DNA of 64,000 nt, taken from positions 1 through 64,000 of the forward strand of contig JAJZPR010000002.1 of assembly GCA_021847835.1 (NCBI GenBank), read 5' to 3'. Source of the DNA: Pseudomonadota bacterium (GTDB taxonomy: Bacteria > Pseudomonadota > Gammaproteobacteria > Burkholderiales > Thiobacillaceae). Each line of letters opens with the position of its first letter. Within the stretch, counting starts at the first letter, position 1. Shown here one piece after another: positions 28,014 through 43,179 of the stretch. Under the pieces are notes generated by a model. The model was not told where the DNA came from. It saw only the letters and a list, made by a program, of their open reading frames with translations, and did not search any database. The position numbers and the translations under genes are program-made.

Positions 28014-29408
28014 TTACAGGATCTCGGCTGCATGGTCGGCCAGGCGCGAGCGTTCGCCGCGCGCCAGCGTCACGTGCCCGCTGTGCGGCCAGCCCTTGAA
28101 GTGGTCCACCACGTAGGTCAGGCCGGAGCTGCCCTCGGTCAGGTAGGGCGTGTCGATCTGCGAGATGTTGCCCAGGCACACCACCTTGGTGCCGGGGCCG
28201 GCGCGCGTGATGAGGGTCTTCATCTGCTTGGGCGTCAGGTTCTGCGCCTCGTCGATGATGAGGAACTTGTTGATGAAGGTGCGGCCGCGCATGAAGTTGA
28301 GCGACTTGATCTTGATGCGGCTGCGGATCAGATCCTGCGTCGCGGCACGGCCCCAGTCGCCGGCCTCGTCGTCGGTCTTGTTGAGCACGTCGAGGTTGTC
28401 CTCCAGCGCACCCATCCACGGCGTCATCTTTTCCTCCTCGGTGCCGGGCAAAAAGCCGATGTCCTCGCCGACGGGAACGGTGACGCGGGTCATGATGATC
28501 TCGCTGTAGATCTTCTTCTCCAGCACCTGGGCCAGCCCCGCGGCGAGCGTCAGCAGGGTCTTGCCGGTACCGGCCTGGCCGAGCAGGGTGACGAAGTCGA
28601 TTTCCGGATCCATCAGCACGTTGAGCGCGAAGTTCTGCTCGCGGTTGCGCGCGGTGATGCCCCAGACGTTGTTCTTGTGGTGGCCGTAATCCTTGATGGT
28701 TTCCAGTTCGACGGTCTTGCCCTTCACGCTCAGCACCTTGGCATAGAAGGGGCTGTCGGACTCCTGATAGACGAAGCCGTTGATCAGGAAGCCGTCCGTC
28801 ATCGGGCCCTTGATGCGGTAATAGGTGTGGCCGTTGACCTGCCAGGATTCCATGCCCTTGCCGTGCTTGTCCCAGAAATCCGCAGGCAGTTCGGTGACGC
28901 CGGTGTAGAGCAGGTCGGTGTCTTCCAGCACCTTGTCGTTGAAGTAGTCCTCGGCGTGCAGGCCCAGGGCGCGCGCCTTGATGCGCATGTTGATGTCCTT
29001 CGACACCAGCACCACCTGGCGCTTGAGGTATTTCTGCGAGAGGTGCAGCACCACCCCCAGGATCTGGTTGTCCACCTTGCTCGCGGCAAGCGATACCGGC
29101 AGCGGGCCGTCGATGGCCTCGGTCTGCAAAAACAGCCGGCCGGTGGCGGCGTCGTGGCTCGCCGGCCCCAGCGGGATGCCCTCGTCCATGTCTTCCCAAC
29201 TGCGCACCAGTTCGTCCAGGAAACGGCTGGCCTGGCGGGCGTTGCGCGAGACCTCGCTCATGCCCTTCTTGTGCTGGTCCAGCTCTTCCAGGGTGATGAT
29301 GGGGATCAGGAGATCGTGTTCCTCGAAACGGAACAGGCTGGTGGGGTCGTGCATCAGCACGTTGGTGTCGAGGACGAACAACTTGGTTGCTGCGGTTTTC
29401 TTGGGCAT
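28014..29408 (-). CDS. PhoH family protein (PIN + PhoH-like ATPase)
   Basis: KLFVLDTNVLMHDPTSLFRFEEHDL...VTLLGQAGTGKTLLTLAAGL. Confidence 0.93.
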   Translation of the reverse strand: MPKKTAATKLFVLDTNVLMHDPTSLFRFEEHDLLIPIITLEELDQHKKGMSEVSRNARQASRFLDELVRSWEDMDEGIPLGPASHDAATGRLFLQTEAIDGPLPVSLAASKVDNQILGVVLHLSQKYLKRQVVLVSKDINMRIKARALGLHAEDYFNDKVLEDTDLLYTGVTELPADFWDKHGKGMESWQVNGHTYYRIKGPMTDGFLINGFVYQESDSPFYAKVLSVKGKTVELETIKDYGHHKNNVWGITARNREQNFALNVLMDPEIDFVTLLGQAGTGKTLLTLAAGLAQVLEKKIYSEIIMTRVTVPVGEDIGFLPGTEEEKMTPWMGALEDNLDVLNKTDDEAGDWGRAATQDLIRSRIKIKSLNFMRGRTFINKFLIIDEAQNLTPKQMKTLITRAGPGTKVVCLGNISQIDTPYLTEGSSGLTYVVDHFKGWPHSGHVTLARGERSRLADHAAEIL

Positions 29409-29419
29409 GGACAGGCTGC

Positions 29420-29875
29420 TTATTTCAGGGTTTGAATGAATTCAAGAACTTCCGCGGCATGGCCCGGCGCCTTGACTGCGCGCCACTCCCTGGCCAGCTT
29501 GCCGTTTTTGTCGAAAACGAAGGTGCTGCGCTCCACCCCGCGCACCTGTTTGCCATACATGTTTTTCAGCTTCATGACGCCGAACAGTTCGCACAGCTTC
29601 TCGTCCGGGTCCGAAATCAGCTCGAAGGGCAGGCCGAGCTTGGCCTTGAAGTTCTGGTGCGACTTCAGGCCGTCGCGCGAGGCGCCGACGATGACGGCGC
29701 CGGCCTCGGCGAACTTCGCGGCGAGGTCGCGGAACTCCATGCCCTCCGTGGTGCAGCCGGGCGTGTTGTCCTTGGGGTAGAAGTAAAGTACTACTGTCTT
29801 GCCCTTCTGGGCCGAGAGCCTGAACGGGCCGCCCGTGGAGTCGGCCTCGAAATCCGGGATGTCTGGATGCTTCAT
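29420..29875 (-). CDS. Peroxiredoxin, Bcp/thioredoxin-dependent thiol peroxidase
   Basis: MKHPDIPDFEADSTGGPFRLSAQKGKTVVLYFYPKDNTPGCTTEGMEFRDL. Confidence 0.93.
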   Translation of the reverse strand: MKHPDIPDFEADSTGGPFRLSAQKGKTVVLYFYPKDNTPGCTTEGMEFRDLAAKFAEAGAVIVGASRDGLKSHQNFKAKLGLPFELISDPDEKLCELFGVMKLKNMYGKQVRGVERSTFVFDKNGKLAREWRAVKAPGHAAEVLEFIQTLK

Positions 29876-30158
29876 GTCGTGTGTCAGCCAATACTGATGC
29901 CATTGTGGACTGACGGCGGGCGCCAGGCAACTATAAAATGCCATGCGCATCGCCTGGCCTTGGCTGCGTCCGTACAGAACGGCACGGCCGTCTCATTTTT
30001 GTGCCTGATTTTGATTCGGGTTCAAAAAACGTAATAAAAATGGAATAAATTGAGCCCCGCTCAAGTCTTTATATCCGGGTCGACTGGGTTTATAGTGGCT
30101 TGGGAGGTCCTGTCAGTCTGACTGAGATGACAATTTTCAAACGTAAGGAGACATAAGC

Positions 30159-30596
30159 ATGAAATTTTCCGGTCTTTTGGGCGCTGCCGTGCTCGCCGTT
30201 GCCACCCTGTCCGGTTGCGCCACCCAGCAGCAGGCAGAGCAACCCACTTCCAAGGTGGTCTACCACATCAATGACGCCAGCGTCGCCCGCATGGCCATGA
30301 ACAACGTGCGCAACCACAAGAACGCCGAACCCGGCGCCAAGATCGTGGTGGTCACCCATGGCAAGGGCATCGACTTCCTGCTGAACGACGCCAAGGACGA
30401 AAAGGGCGAGCCCTATACGGGCCAGATCGCCGGGCTCAAGGAGATGGGCGTCGATTTCCGTGTGTGCGCCAACACCCTCAAGGCTCGCAAGCTCGATAAC
30501 AGCGCGGTGATTCTCGATGCCAGCGTGGTGCCTTCGGGCGTGGCCGAAATCGGCAAGCTGCAGGCGCAGGAGGGTTACGTTTACCTGAAGCCCTGA
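30159..30596 (+). CDS. DsrE-family putative lipoprotein
   Basis: VATLSGCATQQQAEQPTSKVVYHINDASVARMAMNNVRNHKNAEPGAKIVVVTHGKGIDFLL. Confidence 0.75.
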   Translation: MKFSGLLGAAVLAVATLSGCATQQQAEQPTSKVVYHINDASVARMAMNNVRNHKNAEPGAKIVVVTHGKGIDFLLNDAKDEKGEPYTGQIAGLKEMGVDFRVCANTLKARKLDNSAVILDASVVPSGVAEIGKLQAQEGYVYLKP

Positions 30597-30617
30597 TATC
30601 AGGCTTTGCCTCCGTTG

Positions 30618-30643
30618 AAGGCCGCGCAAGCGGCCTTTTTTTG
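30618..30643 (+). terminator. Rho-independent terminator
   Basis: aaggccgcgcaagcggcctttttttg. Confidence 0.8.
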
Positions 30644-30671
30644 TGCCAAAACACTTCAAGCCACAAGAGGG

Positions 30672-30889
30672 CACAGAGAACACAGAGAAAATCCCATGCT
30701 CAATGCGCCAGGTCTTGTCAGTAGGGAATGATTTTCTGCGCTCACAGAAGTCTTGGGGGGTCCCTCTGTGAACTCTGTGAACTCTGTGAACTCTGTGAAC
30801 TCTGTGAACTCTGTGAACTCTGTGAACTCTGTGAACTCTGTGAACTCTGTGAACTCTGTGAACTCTGTGTTCTCTGTGTTCTCTGTGGT
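30672..30889. repeat. CACAGAGNN inverted-repeat unit without gene; 14 tandem nonamers on right arm (11 perfect CTCTGTGAA)
   Basis: (CACAGAGAA)x2 at 30672-30689 is a perfect 18-bp inverted match to 30870-30887; (CTCTGTGAA)x11 at 30764-30862. Confidence 0.9.
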
Positions 30890-30900
30890 CGTCTTTGGGT

Positions 30901-31478
30901 TTATTCAGGGAATTGGCGCGAACGGCTTTTGAGCAGCACGATGGCGGCGCCGCTGCCGCCGTCCGCGGGGCGCGCCTGGCAGAACGCCAGCACGTCCTCG
31001 CGCTGCATCAGCCAGTGGCGCAATTTGAGCTTCAGAACGGGCTCGCGGTTTTTCGAACGCAGGCCCTTGCCGTGGATGATGCGCACGCAGCGGGTGTCGC
31101 GGCGGGCACAGGCGAGCAGGAATTCGGCCAGGGCGAGGCGCGCTTCATCGCTGCGCAGGCCATGCAGGTCGAGCTCGGCCTGGATCACCCAGGCGCCGCG
31201 CCTGAGCTTGCGCAATGCCGCGGCCGGCACGCCGGGGCGGGCGTAGAACAGCCCCTCGCCGCTTTCCATTGCATCCCGGCCACCCTCATCGAGTATTTCC
31301 CAGGGATCGGCCAGGGAGTCGATCAGCGCCTGCTTTTCGTCCTTGAGGCGCTGACGCGGGACAGGCTTGGTCCGCGGTCGTGGAATGGCCGCCCGGTTGG
31401 CGGGCGGCAACGCAACGACGTCTGCCACCTCCTGCCGGAAGAGGCTGGCATCTTCTGGCGGGGAGGCGGGGCCGGGCA

Positions 31479-31479
<1 letters not shown>
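30901..31479 (-). CDS. Smr-domain endonuclease-like protein
   Basis: ELDLHGLRSDEARLALAEFLLACARRDTRCVRIIHGKGLRSKNREPVLK. Confidence 0.88.
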
Positions 31480-32480
<1,001 letters not shown>

Positions 32481-32518
32481 CTATCAAGTTGCCACGAAGT
32501 ACAGGCAGGCCGGCTTTG

Positions 32519-32556
32519 AACAGCTGATAACTGAAAACTGATAACTGACAACTATA
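32519..32556. repeat. TCAGTNN 7-bp period repeat array
   Basis: cagctgataactgaaaactgataactgacaact. Confidence 0.65.
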
Positions 32557-32586
32557 TAATGGCGCATTCGCATTATTAAAAGAGCC

Positions 32587-34878
<2,292 letters not shown>

Positions 34879-34924
34879 GGGTGCCTTGCCAAGGCCTCCA
34901 TCGCAGCCGCGGCAAGCCTCGATG

Positions 34925-36316
34925 TCATTTGACCGCCAGGCTCGGCCGATCTGATTCGGGGGGCGTCAGATAGGGCTTGTGATCCTTTTCCAGGCGGGAA
35001 AGGATGTCGTAATAATTGCGCACGCTTTCGACGAAAATCACGGCTTCGCCGCCACGCGCGTAACCATGGCGGGTGACCTTCTCGTAGCCGCCACGCTGCA
35101 GAAGAGGGAGGGTCTGCTTCACGTCCGTCCAGCTGTCCGGGTTCAAGCCCTTGGCCTGGGCGATGCGCCGCGCGTCCTCCAGATGGCCAAGCCCCTGGTT
35201 GTAGGCCGCCAGCGCCAGCCAGGTGCGGTCCGGCTCGGGGATGCGCTCGGGCAGGGAGCCTTTCAGCAGCACCAGATATTTTGCCCCGCCGAGGATGCTT
35301 TGACGCGCGTCCAGGCGGTTGCCGATGCCCATGCGGTCGGCGGTTTCCCCCGTCAGCATCATCAGCCCGCGCACGCCCGTGGGCGAAGTGGCATACGGAT
35401 CCCACTTGGACTCCTGGTAGCCGATGGCGCCGAGCAGCCGCCAGTCCAGCGAAGTCTGTTCCTGCGCCTCATGGAAAAACTTCCGGTAGCGCGGCAGGAT
35501 GGACAGCCTGCGCGCAAGGATGCCCTCGGCATGGGCCGGCTCCAGGCGGCCGACGTGGCCGTAGTGGCGTTCGTAAATCCGCTGCAGGGTGCCGTCGCGG
35601 CGCGCCTCGATGAAAAAGCGGTTGAGCTTGGCAAGCAGGGATCTGCCGCCATGCAGGGGCAACGCCCAGACCACGGGCTCCTTTGGGGACAACTCGTAGG
35701 CGATGCCCAGGGCGGGGTACTGATTGCGCGCCAGATCGAAATCCTGCTCGTTCACCACGACTGCGTCGAATTCCCTCTCGTCCAGCTTGGCAAGCAGCCC
35801 TTCCGGAAAAATATCCGGCAGGGTCGTCCATTGCAGTTTCGGATATTTGCGGCGGGCGGACTCGAGCAGTGAGTTGTGCCCGGCCTCCTGGGCGATGGCG
35901 ATGTTCAGCCTGGCGAGGTCGGCCAGATTCTTGATCCCGGGAGCCGGGCGACGGGTGACCACCACCACCCGGGTTTCGAACAGCATGGGCCCGGGCAGCA
36001 ACTGCTGCTCGTCGACCGATGCGGCGATCAGGTTGGCGGCGACGAGATGGGTTTTCCGTTCGCGCAGGGTTTGAAACAGTTCGGAGTAGGCCTCCGTCTG
36101 TTGCCATTTCACTGTCCAGTTGTATTTGGCGGCGAATGCCTGCACCACGTCATGCGTGTAGCCTTGGGGGTTTCCTTCCGGATCGAGGTAGAACGTGGCA
36201 GGCCCGAAAGGCACCGTCACCACCATTTCCGTGCTGGCGTCGGGATCGGGCAACGGGCGGCTGCACCCTTGCAGGGTCACCAGGGCCAGCCAGCCCAGGC
36301 ACAAGGCGCGAATCAT
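34925..36316 (-). CDS. mltF: Membrane-bound lytic murein transglycosylase MltF
   Basis: N-terminal SBP3 domain, C-terminal SLT domain (GAIGYQESKWDPYATSPTGVRGLMMLTGETA). Confidence 0.9.
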   Translation of the reverse strand: MIRALCLGWLALVTLQGCSRPLPDPDASTEMVVTVPFGPATFYLDPEGNPQGYTHDVVQAFAAKYNWTVKWQQTEAYSELFQTLRERKTHLVAANLIAASVDEQQLLPGPMLFETRVVVVTRRPAPGIKNLADLARLNIAIAQEAGHNSLLESARRKYPKLQWTTLPDIFPEGLLAKLDEREFDAVVVNEQDFDLARNQYPALGIAYELSPKEPVVWALPLHGGRSLLAKLNRFFIEARRDGTLQRIYERHYGHVGRLEPAHAEGILARRLSILPRYRKFFHEAQEQTSLDWRLLGAIGYQESKWDPYATSPTGVRGLMMLTGETADRMGIGNRLDARQSILGGAKYLVLLKGSLPERIPEPDRTWLALAAYNQGLGHLEDARRIAQAKGLNPDSWTDVKQTLPLLQRGGYEKVTRHGYARGGEAVIFVESVRNYYDILSRLEKDHKPYLTPPESDRPSLAVK

Positions 36317-36432
36317 GCCGGAAGTCTAGCATGCTGGCGCCGCCAAATTTGGGTTGGGCCAGCGGCAAACTCCATGTAAAATCCCGCCTTCGCCGTTTGC
36401 CGGCAACAGTTTGCCCGAGCGAAAACCTCTGC

Positions 36433-36524
36433 GGAGAGGTGGCAGAGCGGTTGAATGCACCGGATTCGAAATCCGGCATACGGGTTCTCCCGTATCGGGG
36501 GTTCGAATCCCCCCCTCTCCGCCA
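36433..36524 (+). tRNA. tRNA-Ser(CGA)
   Basis: GGAGAGGTGGCAGAGCGGTTGAATGCACCGGATTCGAAATCCGGCATACGGGTTCTCCCGTATCGGGGGTTCGAATCCCCCCCTCTCCGCCA. Confidence 0.95.
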
Positions 36525-36540
36525 ATTTCAAATTAGTTAA

Positions 36541-36560
36541 AGGCCCCGCGGGGCTTTTTT
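36541..36560 (+). terminator. Rho-independent terminator after tRNA-Ser
   Basis: aggccccgcggggctttttt. Confidence 0.7.
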
Positions 36561-36810
36561 GGCTTGCCCGGGCGGGGCGTATCCCCTTTGCTTCGCGGGG
36601 CCGGCACTGCCCGGACGGACGGGCCTTCGCGCAGGGTAACGCGAAGGCGGGAAATTTCCGTTTTCCCCGAATTGACACAACTCCTCCTGCCGTGGCAAAA
36701 GTTCAAAAATGCCGGCAAACTTCAATTTTTCCCTGCATTGTTTGTGGCAGGCTTGAAAATTCTTTCCGGCTCATCAAATATGAGTATTGTTATGGGCTAC
36801 ATTCCAGGTA

Positions 36811-37119
36811 ATGGCAGGCAAGCGCGAAACAGGCACGCTGCTTGAGCCGGCGAAAGCCAGGGTCAAGCCGCCGCCGCTTTATAAGGTTCTGTTGCTGAAC
36901 GACGATTACACGCCCATGGATTTCGTGGTGAGGGTATTGCAGCGTTTTTTTGGCATGGACCGTGAACGGGCGACGCAAATCATGCTCAAAGTGCATACGG
37001 AAGGCATGGCTGTTTGCGGGGTTTATTCCAAGGATATCGCCAATACCAAAGTGGAGCAGGTAACCCGTTACGCCCGGGACAACCAGCACCCCTTGCAGTG
37101 TACGATGGAGAAAAGTTGA
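36811..37119 (+). CDS. clpS: ATP-dependent Clp protease adaptor ClpS
   Basis: [46 protein letters not shown]. Confidence 0.96.
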   Translation: MAGKRETGTLLEPAKARVKPPPLYKVLLLNDDYTPMDFVVRVLQRFFGMDRERATQIMLKVHTEGMAVCGVYSKDIANTKVEQVTRYARDNQHPLQCTMEKS

Positions 37120-37126
37120 GGTAATC

Positions 37127-39382
<2,256 letters not shown>

Positions 39383-39667
39383 GCGGCGCACCTTTCAGCC
39401 CGGCCGAGGCCTCTGACGTCCCGGCCTCGCTGCCGATCGTCCCCTGCGCCCGCGCCCGGGCGTCTTGAGCCTTGCCACCCTCGTTTTTTCGAAATCCCCG
39501 GCGCCTTGCGCTTGCGTCGTCTTCTCCGGCCAGGCCAGCCACAGGCTTCTATAACTTTTTGCCTATAACTTTTGGCTGATTACGAAAATTCCCGACAAAG
39601 GCTAACTTTTGCGCGTGGGCTAGCCCACGCAAACATTGATTTCAATTTTCATGGAGTGAATTAAAAG

Positions 39668-39970
39668 ATGAAGCTGATCATGAAACTGTTTGGCCTGATG
39701 TTTTTTCTGGTGGGCACAAGCTGGGCCGCGGTGAATGTCAATACCGCCACGCAATCCGAACTTGAGAGCGTAAAAGGCCTGGGGCCGGCGAAGGCAAAGG
39801 CGATTATCGAATACCGCGAAAAGAACGGCCCCTTCAAGTCGGTCGAAGACCTGGGCAAGGTCAAGGGCTTCGGCAAGGCCAGTATCGAGAAGCTGAAGAA
39901 CGAATTGTCTGTCGGCGCGGCTTCGGAGCAGTCCGACGCCAAGAGCATGACCAAGGCAACGACGAAATAA
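39668..39970 (+). CDS. ComEA-like helix-hairpin-helix DNA-binding protein
   Basis: AVNVNTATQSELESVKGLGPAKAKAIIEYREKNGPFKSVEDLGKVKGFG. Confidence 0.9.
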   Translation: MKLIMKLFGLMFFLVGTSWAAVNVNTATQSELESVKGLGPAKAKAIIEYREKNGPFKSVEDLGKVKGFGKASIEKLKNELSVGAASEQSDAKSMTKATTK

Positions 39971-40004
39971 GGGGATTGCCCGACTCATCGGCCCATGGCC
40001 AAAG

Positions 40005-40036
40005 AAAAAGGCTTGCATCGCTGCAAGCCTTTTTTG
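40005..40036. terminator. Rho-independent (bidirectional-type) terminator
   Basis: aaaaaggcttgcatcgctgcaagcctttttt. Confidence 0.8.
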
Positions 40037-40040
40037 TTTG

Positions 40041-40117
40041 TGGCGCGCCCGAAGAGATTCGAACTCCTGACCCCCTGGTTCGTAGCCAGGTACTCTATCC
40101 AGCTGAGCTACGGGCGC
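40041..40117 (-). tRNA. tRNA-Arg(ACG)
   Basis: GCGCCCGTAGCTCAGCTGGATAGAGTACCTGGCTACGAACCAGGGGGTCAGGAGTTCGAATCTCTTCGGGCGCGCCA. Confidence 0.94.
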
Positions 40118-40222
40118 GCTGCGAAGGCGAGATTATACACAAAATGAACGGGGAGGAAGTAGTGCCCGTTCGGTTTTTGCGGCTTTCCGGACGGCGGCGC
40201 CCAAAAATCAAAAAGCCCCGGC

Positions 40223-40256
40223 GGGGCTTTTTGATTTTGGCGCAGACGGAGGGATT
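40223..40256. repeat. Truncated duplicate of tRNA-Ser(GCT) 3' end plus adjoining terminator
   Basis: ggggctttttgattttggcgCagacggagggatt matches 40382-40415 with a single mismatch. Confidence 0.7.
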
Positions 40257-40396
40257 GCTCAGGACTGACGTTGCCTCCGTCAGTCCTTCGACCCTTCGGC
40301 GTCTTTCGCGAGCAGTGCTCGCTCACCGAACCCAAGAGGCTTCTCACCCTCCATCTCGGCAAAACAAAAAAGCCCCAAGCAGGGGCTTTTTGATTT

Positions 40397-40490
40397 TGGC
40401 GGAGACGGAGGGATTCGAACCCTCGATGCAGGTTTAAGCCCGCATGCTCCCTTAGCAGGGGAGTACCTTCAACCTCTCGGCCACGTCTCC
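40397..40490 (-). tRNA. tRNA-Ser(GCT)
   Basis: GGAGACGTGGCCGAGAGGTTGAAGGTACTCCCCTGCTAAGGGAGCATGCGGGCTTAAACCTGCATCGAGGGTTCGAATCCCTCCGTCTCCGCCA. Confidence 0.94.
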
Positions 40491-40546
40491 GGAAGAGGCG
40501 CAAGGATACCGGAAAACCGCTCCTTCCGCCACCCTGAACCCGAGTG

Positions 40547-41773
40547 TCAGGCGGCCTTGTCGAGGTTGAAGGCCTGGTGCAGCACGCGCACGGCAAGCTC
40601 CATGTACTTGTCTTCGACCACGACGGATATCTTGATCTCGGAAGTGGAGATCATCTGGATGTTGATGCCGTCATTGGCCAGCGCCTCGAACATCTTGCGC
40701 GCGATGCCGACGTGCGAGCGCATGCCGACGCCGACGATGGAGACCTTGGCGATCTTGTCGTCGCCGATGACTTCGCGCGCGCCGATGGCAGCCGCTGTCT
40801 TCTTGCAGATGTCCATGGCCTTGGAGAAATCATTGCGGTGCACGGTGAAGGTGAAGTCGGTGGTGTTCTCGTGTCCGACGTTTTGCACGATCATGTCGAC
40901 GTCGACGTTGGCATCCGCCACCGGGCCCAGGATCTGGTAGGCGATGCCGGGCTTGTCGGGCACGCCCAGCACGGTGATCTTGGCTTCGTCACGGTTGAAT
41001 GCGATGCCGGAGATGATGGCCTGTTCCATGTTTTCGTCTTCCTCGAAAGTAATCAGCGTGCCGTCGCCTTCTTCTTCGAAGCTGGACAGCACGCGCAGTT
41101 TCACCTTGTATTTTCCGGCGAATTCCACCGAGCGGATTTGCAGCACCTTGGAGCCGAGGCTGGCCATTTCCAGCATTTCCTCGAAGGTGATGGTCTTGAG
41201 CCGGCGCGCTTCGGGCACGATGCGCGGGTCGGTGGTGTAGACGCCGTCGACGTCCGTATAGATCTGGCACTCGTCGGCTTGCAGCGCGGCGGCCAGCGCC
41301 ACGCCGGTGGTGTCGGAGCCGCCGCGGCCCAGGGTGGTGATGTTGCCGTCGCTGTCCATGCCCTGGAAGCCTGCCACCACGACGACGCAGCCATCATTCA
41401 GATCGGCGCGCATCCTGGCGTCGGGGATGCTCTCGATGCGGGCCTTGGTATAGGCATTGTCGGTGCGGATCGGCACCTGCCAGCCGGTGTAGCTCCTGGC
41501 CTTGATGCCCAGGTCCTTGAGCGCCATGGCAAGCAGGGCGATGGTGACCTGCTCGCCGGTCGAAATCATGACATCCAGCTCGCGCGGGTCGGGCTGGGCC
41601 TGCATTTCCCTGGCCAGGGCGATGAGCCGGTTGGTCTCGCCGGACATCGCGGACACCACCACGACCACCTGGTGTCCCTGGGCCCGGTACTTGGCCACTC
41701 TTTGCGCAACATTGCGGATGCGGTCGACGCTGCCGACCGAGGTGCCGCCGTACTTCTGAACGATCAACGCCAT
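40547..41773 (-). CDS. lysC: Aspartate kinase
   Basis: MALIVQKYGGTSVGSVDRIRNVAQRV; tandem ACT domains. Confidence 0.96.
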   Translation of the reverse strand: MALIVQKYGGTSVGSVDRIRNVAQRVAKYRAQGHQVVVVVSAMSGETNRLIALAREMQAQPDPRELDVMISTGEQVTIALLAMALKDLGIKARSYTGWQVPIRTDNAYTKARIESIPDARMRADLNDGCVVVVAGFQGMDSDGNITTLGRGGSDTTGVALAAALQADECQIYTDVDGVYTTDPRIVPEARRLKTITFEEMLEMASLGSKVLQIRSVEFAGKYKVKLRVLSSFEEEGDGTLITFEEDENMEQAIISGIAFNRDEAKITVLGVPDKPGIAYQILGPVADANVDVDMIVQNVGHENTTDFTFTVHRNDFSKAMDICKKTAAAIGAREVIGDDKIAKVSIVGVGMRSHVGIARKMFEALANDGINIQMISTSEIKISVVVEDKYMELAVRVLHQAFNLDKAA

Positions 41774-41872
41774 TTGGTGTTATGCGGACGATAAAAAATG
41801 GCAATTCTACTGCAAATGGGGCGTTTGCACGCTGTCGCCGGAGGCGCGTGCCCGGCCGGAAAACCGCTCGCG

Positions 41873-43177
41873 TCAGCCTTGCCTGTGCTCGAACAGGGCG
41901 ATGGATTCGACGTGGGCGGTGTGCGGAAACATGTTGGCGATGCCGGCCGCCATGAGCCGGTAGCCCTTGACGTGGCACAGCACCTCGGCATCGCGCGCCA
42001 GCGTGGCCGGGTTGCAGGAGACATAGACGATGCGCCGGGGCGGATTGTCCGCGGGCAGGGATTTCACCAGTTCCATGGCGCCGTCGCGCGGCGGGTCGAT
42101 CAGCAGCTTGTGGAAATGCCCCAGGCCGGCATATTTTTCCGGGGTCATTTCGAACAGGTTGTCGACCGCATATTCCACATTGGAGAGGCCGTTCAGGCGG
42201 GCATTTTCCTCGGCGCGGGCAACCAGGGTCTTGCTGCCTTCGATGCCGACGACCCTGGCGCCGGAGCGGGCGATGGGCAGGGTGAAGTTGCCCAGGCCGC
42301 AGAAGAAATCGGCGATGCGTTCGTGCGGCCGCGGGTCGAGCAGGGTGATGGCGCGGTGCACCAGCGCGCGGTTGATATGCGGGTTGACCTGGGTGAACTC
42401 GGTGGGCCGGAAGGGATGCACCACATTGAATTCCGGCAGGCGGTACTGCAGCAGCCCGCCGTTTTCAGGATGGAAGGGGGCGGCGGTGTCCGGCCCCTTG
42501 GGCTGCACCCAGATTTCGACGCCATGCCGGTCGGCAAAGGCGCGCACGATTTCCTTGTCCGCATCATTCCACGGGTTCAGCAGGCGGAACACCAGTACGG
42601 TGGAAGTTTCGCCGATGGCCAGCTCGATCTGCGGGATGCGGTCGGAATTCGACAGCTTGGGAATCAGCTCGCGCATCGGCATGAACAGTGAAGCGACGTG
42701 CGGGGGCAGCACTTCGCAGGTATGCATGTCGGCGATGAACCAGGATTTCTTTTCGTGAAAACCGACCAGCGCACCGCCTTTCTTGTCCACGCGCTTGACC
42801 GAAAAGCGCGCGCGGTGGCGGTAGCCCCACGAGGGGCCGTACAGCGCGGGCAGGATGATTTCGGGTTTCACCTTGCCGATGCGCTGGAGATTCTCTTCCA
42901 GGATGCGCTGCTTGGCCGCGACCTGCGCGCTCACTTCCAGATGCTGCAGCACGCAGCCGCCGCAGCGGCCGTAGTGCACGCACTTCGGCGTGGCGCGCTG
43001 GCTGCTGGACTTGAGGATGCGGGTGGCATTGGCACTGTCGTACTTGGGGTGCTTGCGGAAGACGGAAATCTCCGCGGTCTCTCCCGGCAGCGCGCCGTCG
43101 ACGAAGGTGACCTTGCCTTCCACGCGACAGATGCCGTGGCCCTCGTGGTCGAGGGCGTCGATATGCGCTTCAGTCAC
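41873..43177 (-). CDS. rlmD: 23S rRNA (uracil(1939)-C(5))-methyltransferase RlmD
   Basis: TRAM-like N-term; [50 protein letters not shown]. Confidence 0.93.
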   Translation of the reverse strand: MTEAHIDALDHEGHGICRVEGKVTFVDGALPGETAEISVFRKHPKYDSANATRILKSSSQRATPKCVHYGRCGGCVLQHLEVSAQVAAKQRILEENLQRIGKVKPEIILPALYGPSWGYRHRARFSVKRVDKKGGALVGFHEKKSWFIADMHTCEVLPPHVASLFMPMRELIPKLSNSDRIPQIELAIGETSTVLVFRLLNPWNDADKEIVRAFADRHGVEIWVQPKGPDTAAPFHPENGGLLQYRLPEFNVVHPFRPTEFTQVNPHINRALVHRAITLLDPRPHERIADFFCGLGNFTLPIARSGARVVGIEGSKTLVARAEENARLNGLSNVEYAVDNLFEMTPEKYAGLGHFHKLLIDPPRDGAMELVKSLPADNPPRRIVYVSCNPATLARDAEVLCHVKGYRLMAAGIANMFPHTAHVESIALFEHRQG

Positions 43178-43179
43178 GG

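Noticed and set aside
30764-30889. Possible CRISPR array
   Set aside because: Unit is 9 bp and directly contiguous with no spacers; no cas genes in the window.
30728-31246. ORF containing (LCE)n repeats
   Set aside because: Merely a translation of the CTCTGTGAA tandem DNA repeat; no plausible protein context.
40223-40256. Additional tRNA-Ser gene
   Set aside because: Only the last ~17 nt of the tRNA are present; no anticodon arm or 5' half.
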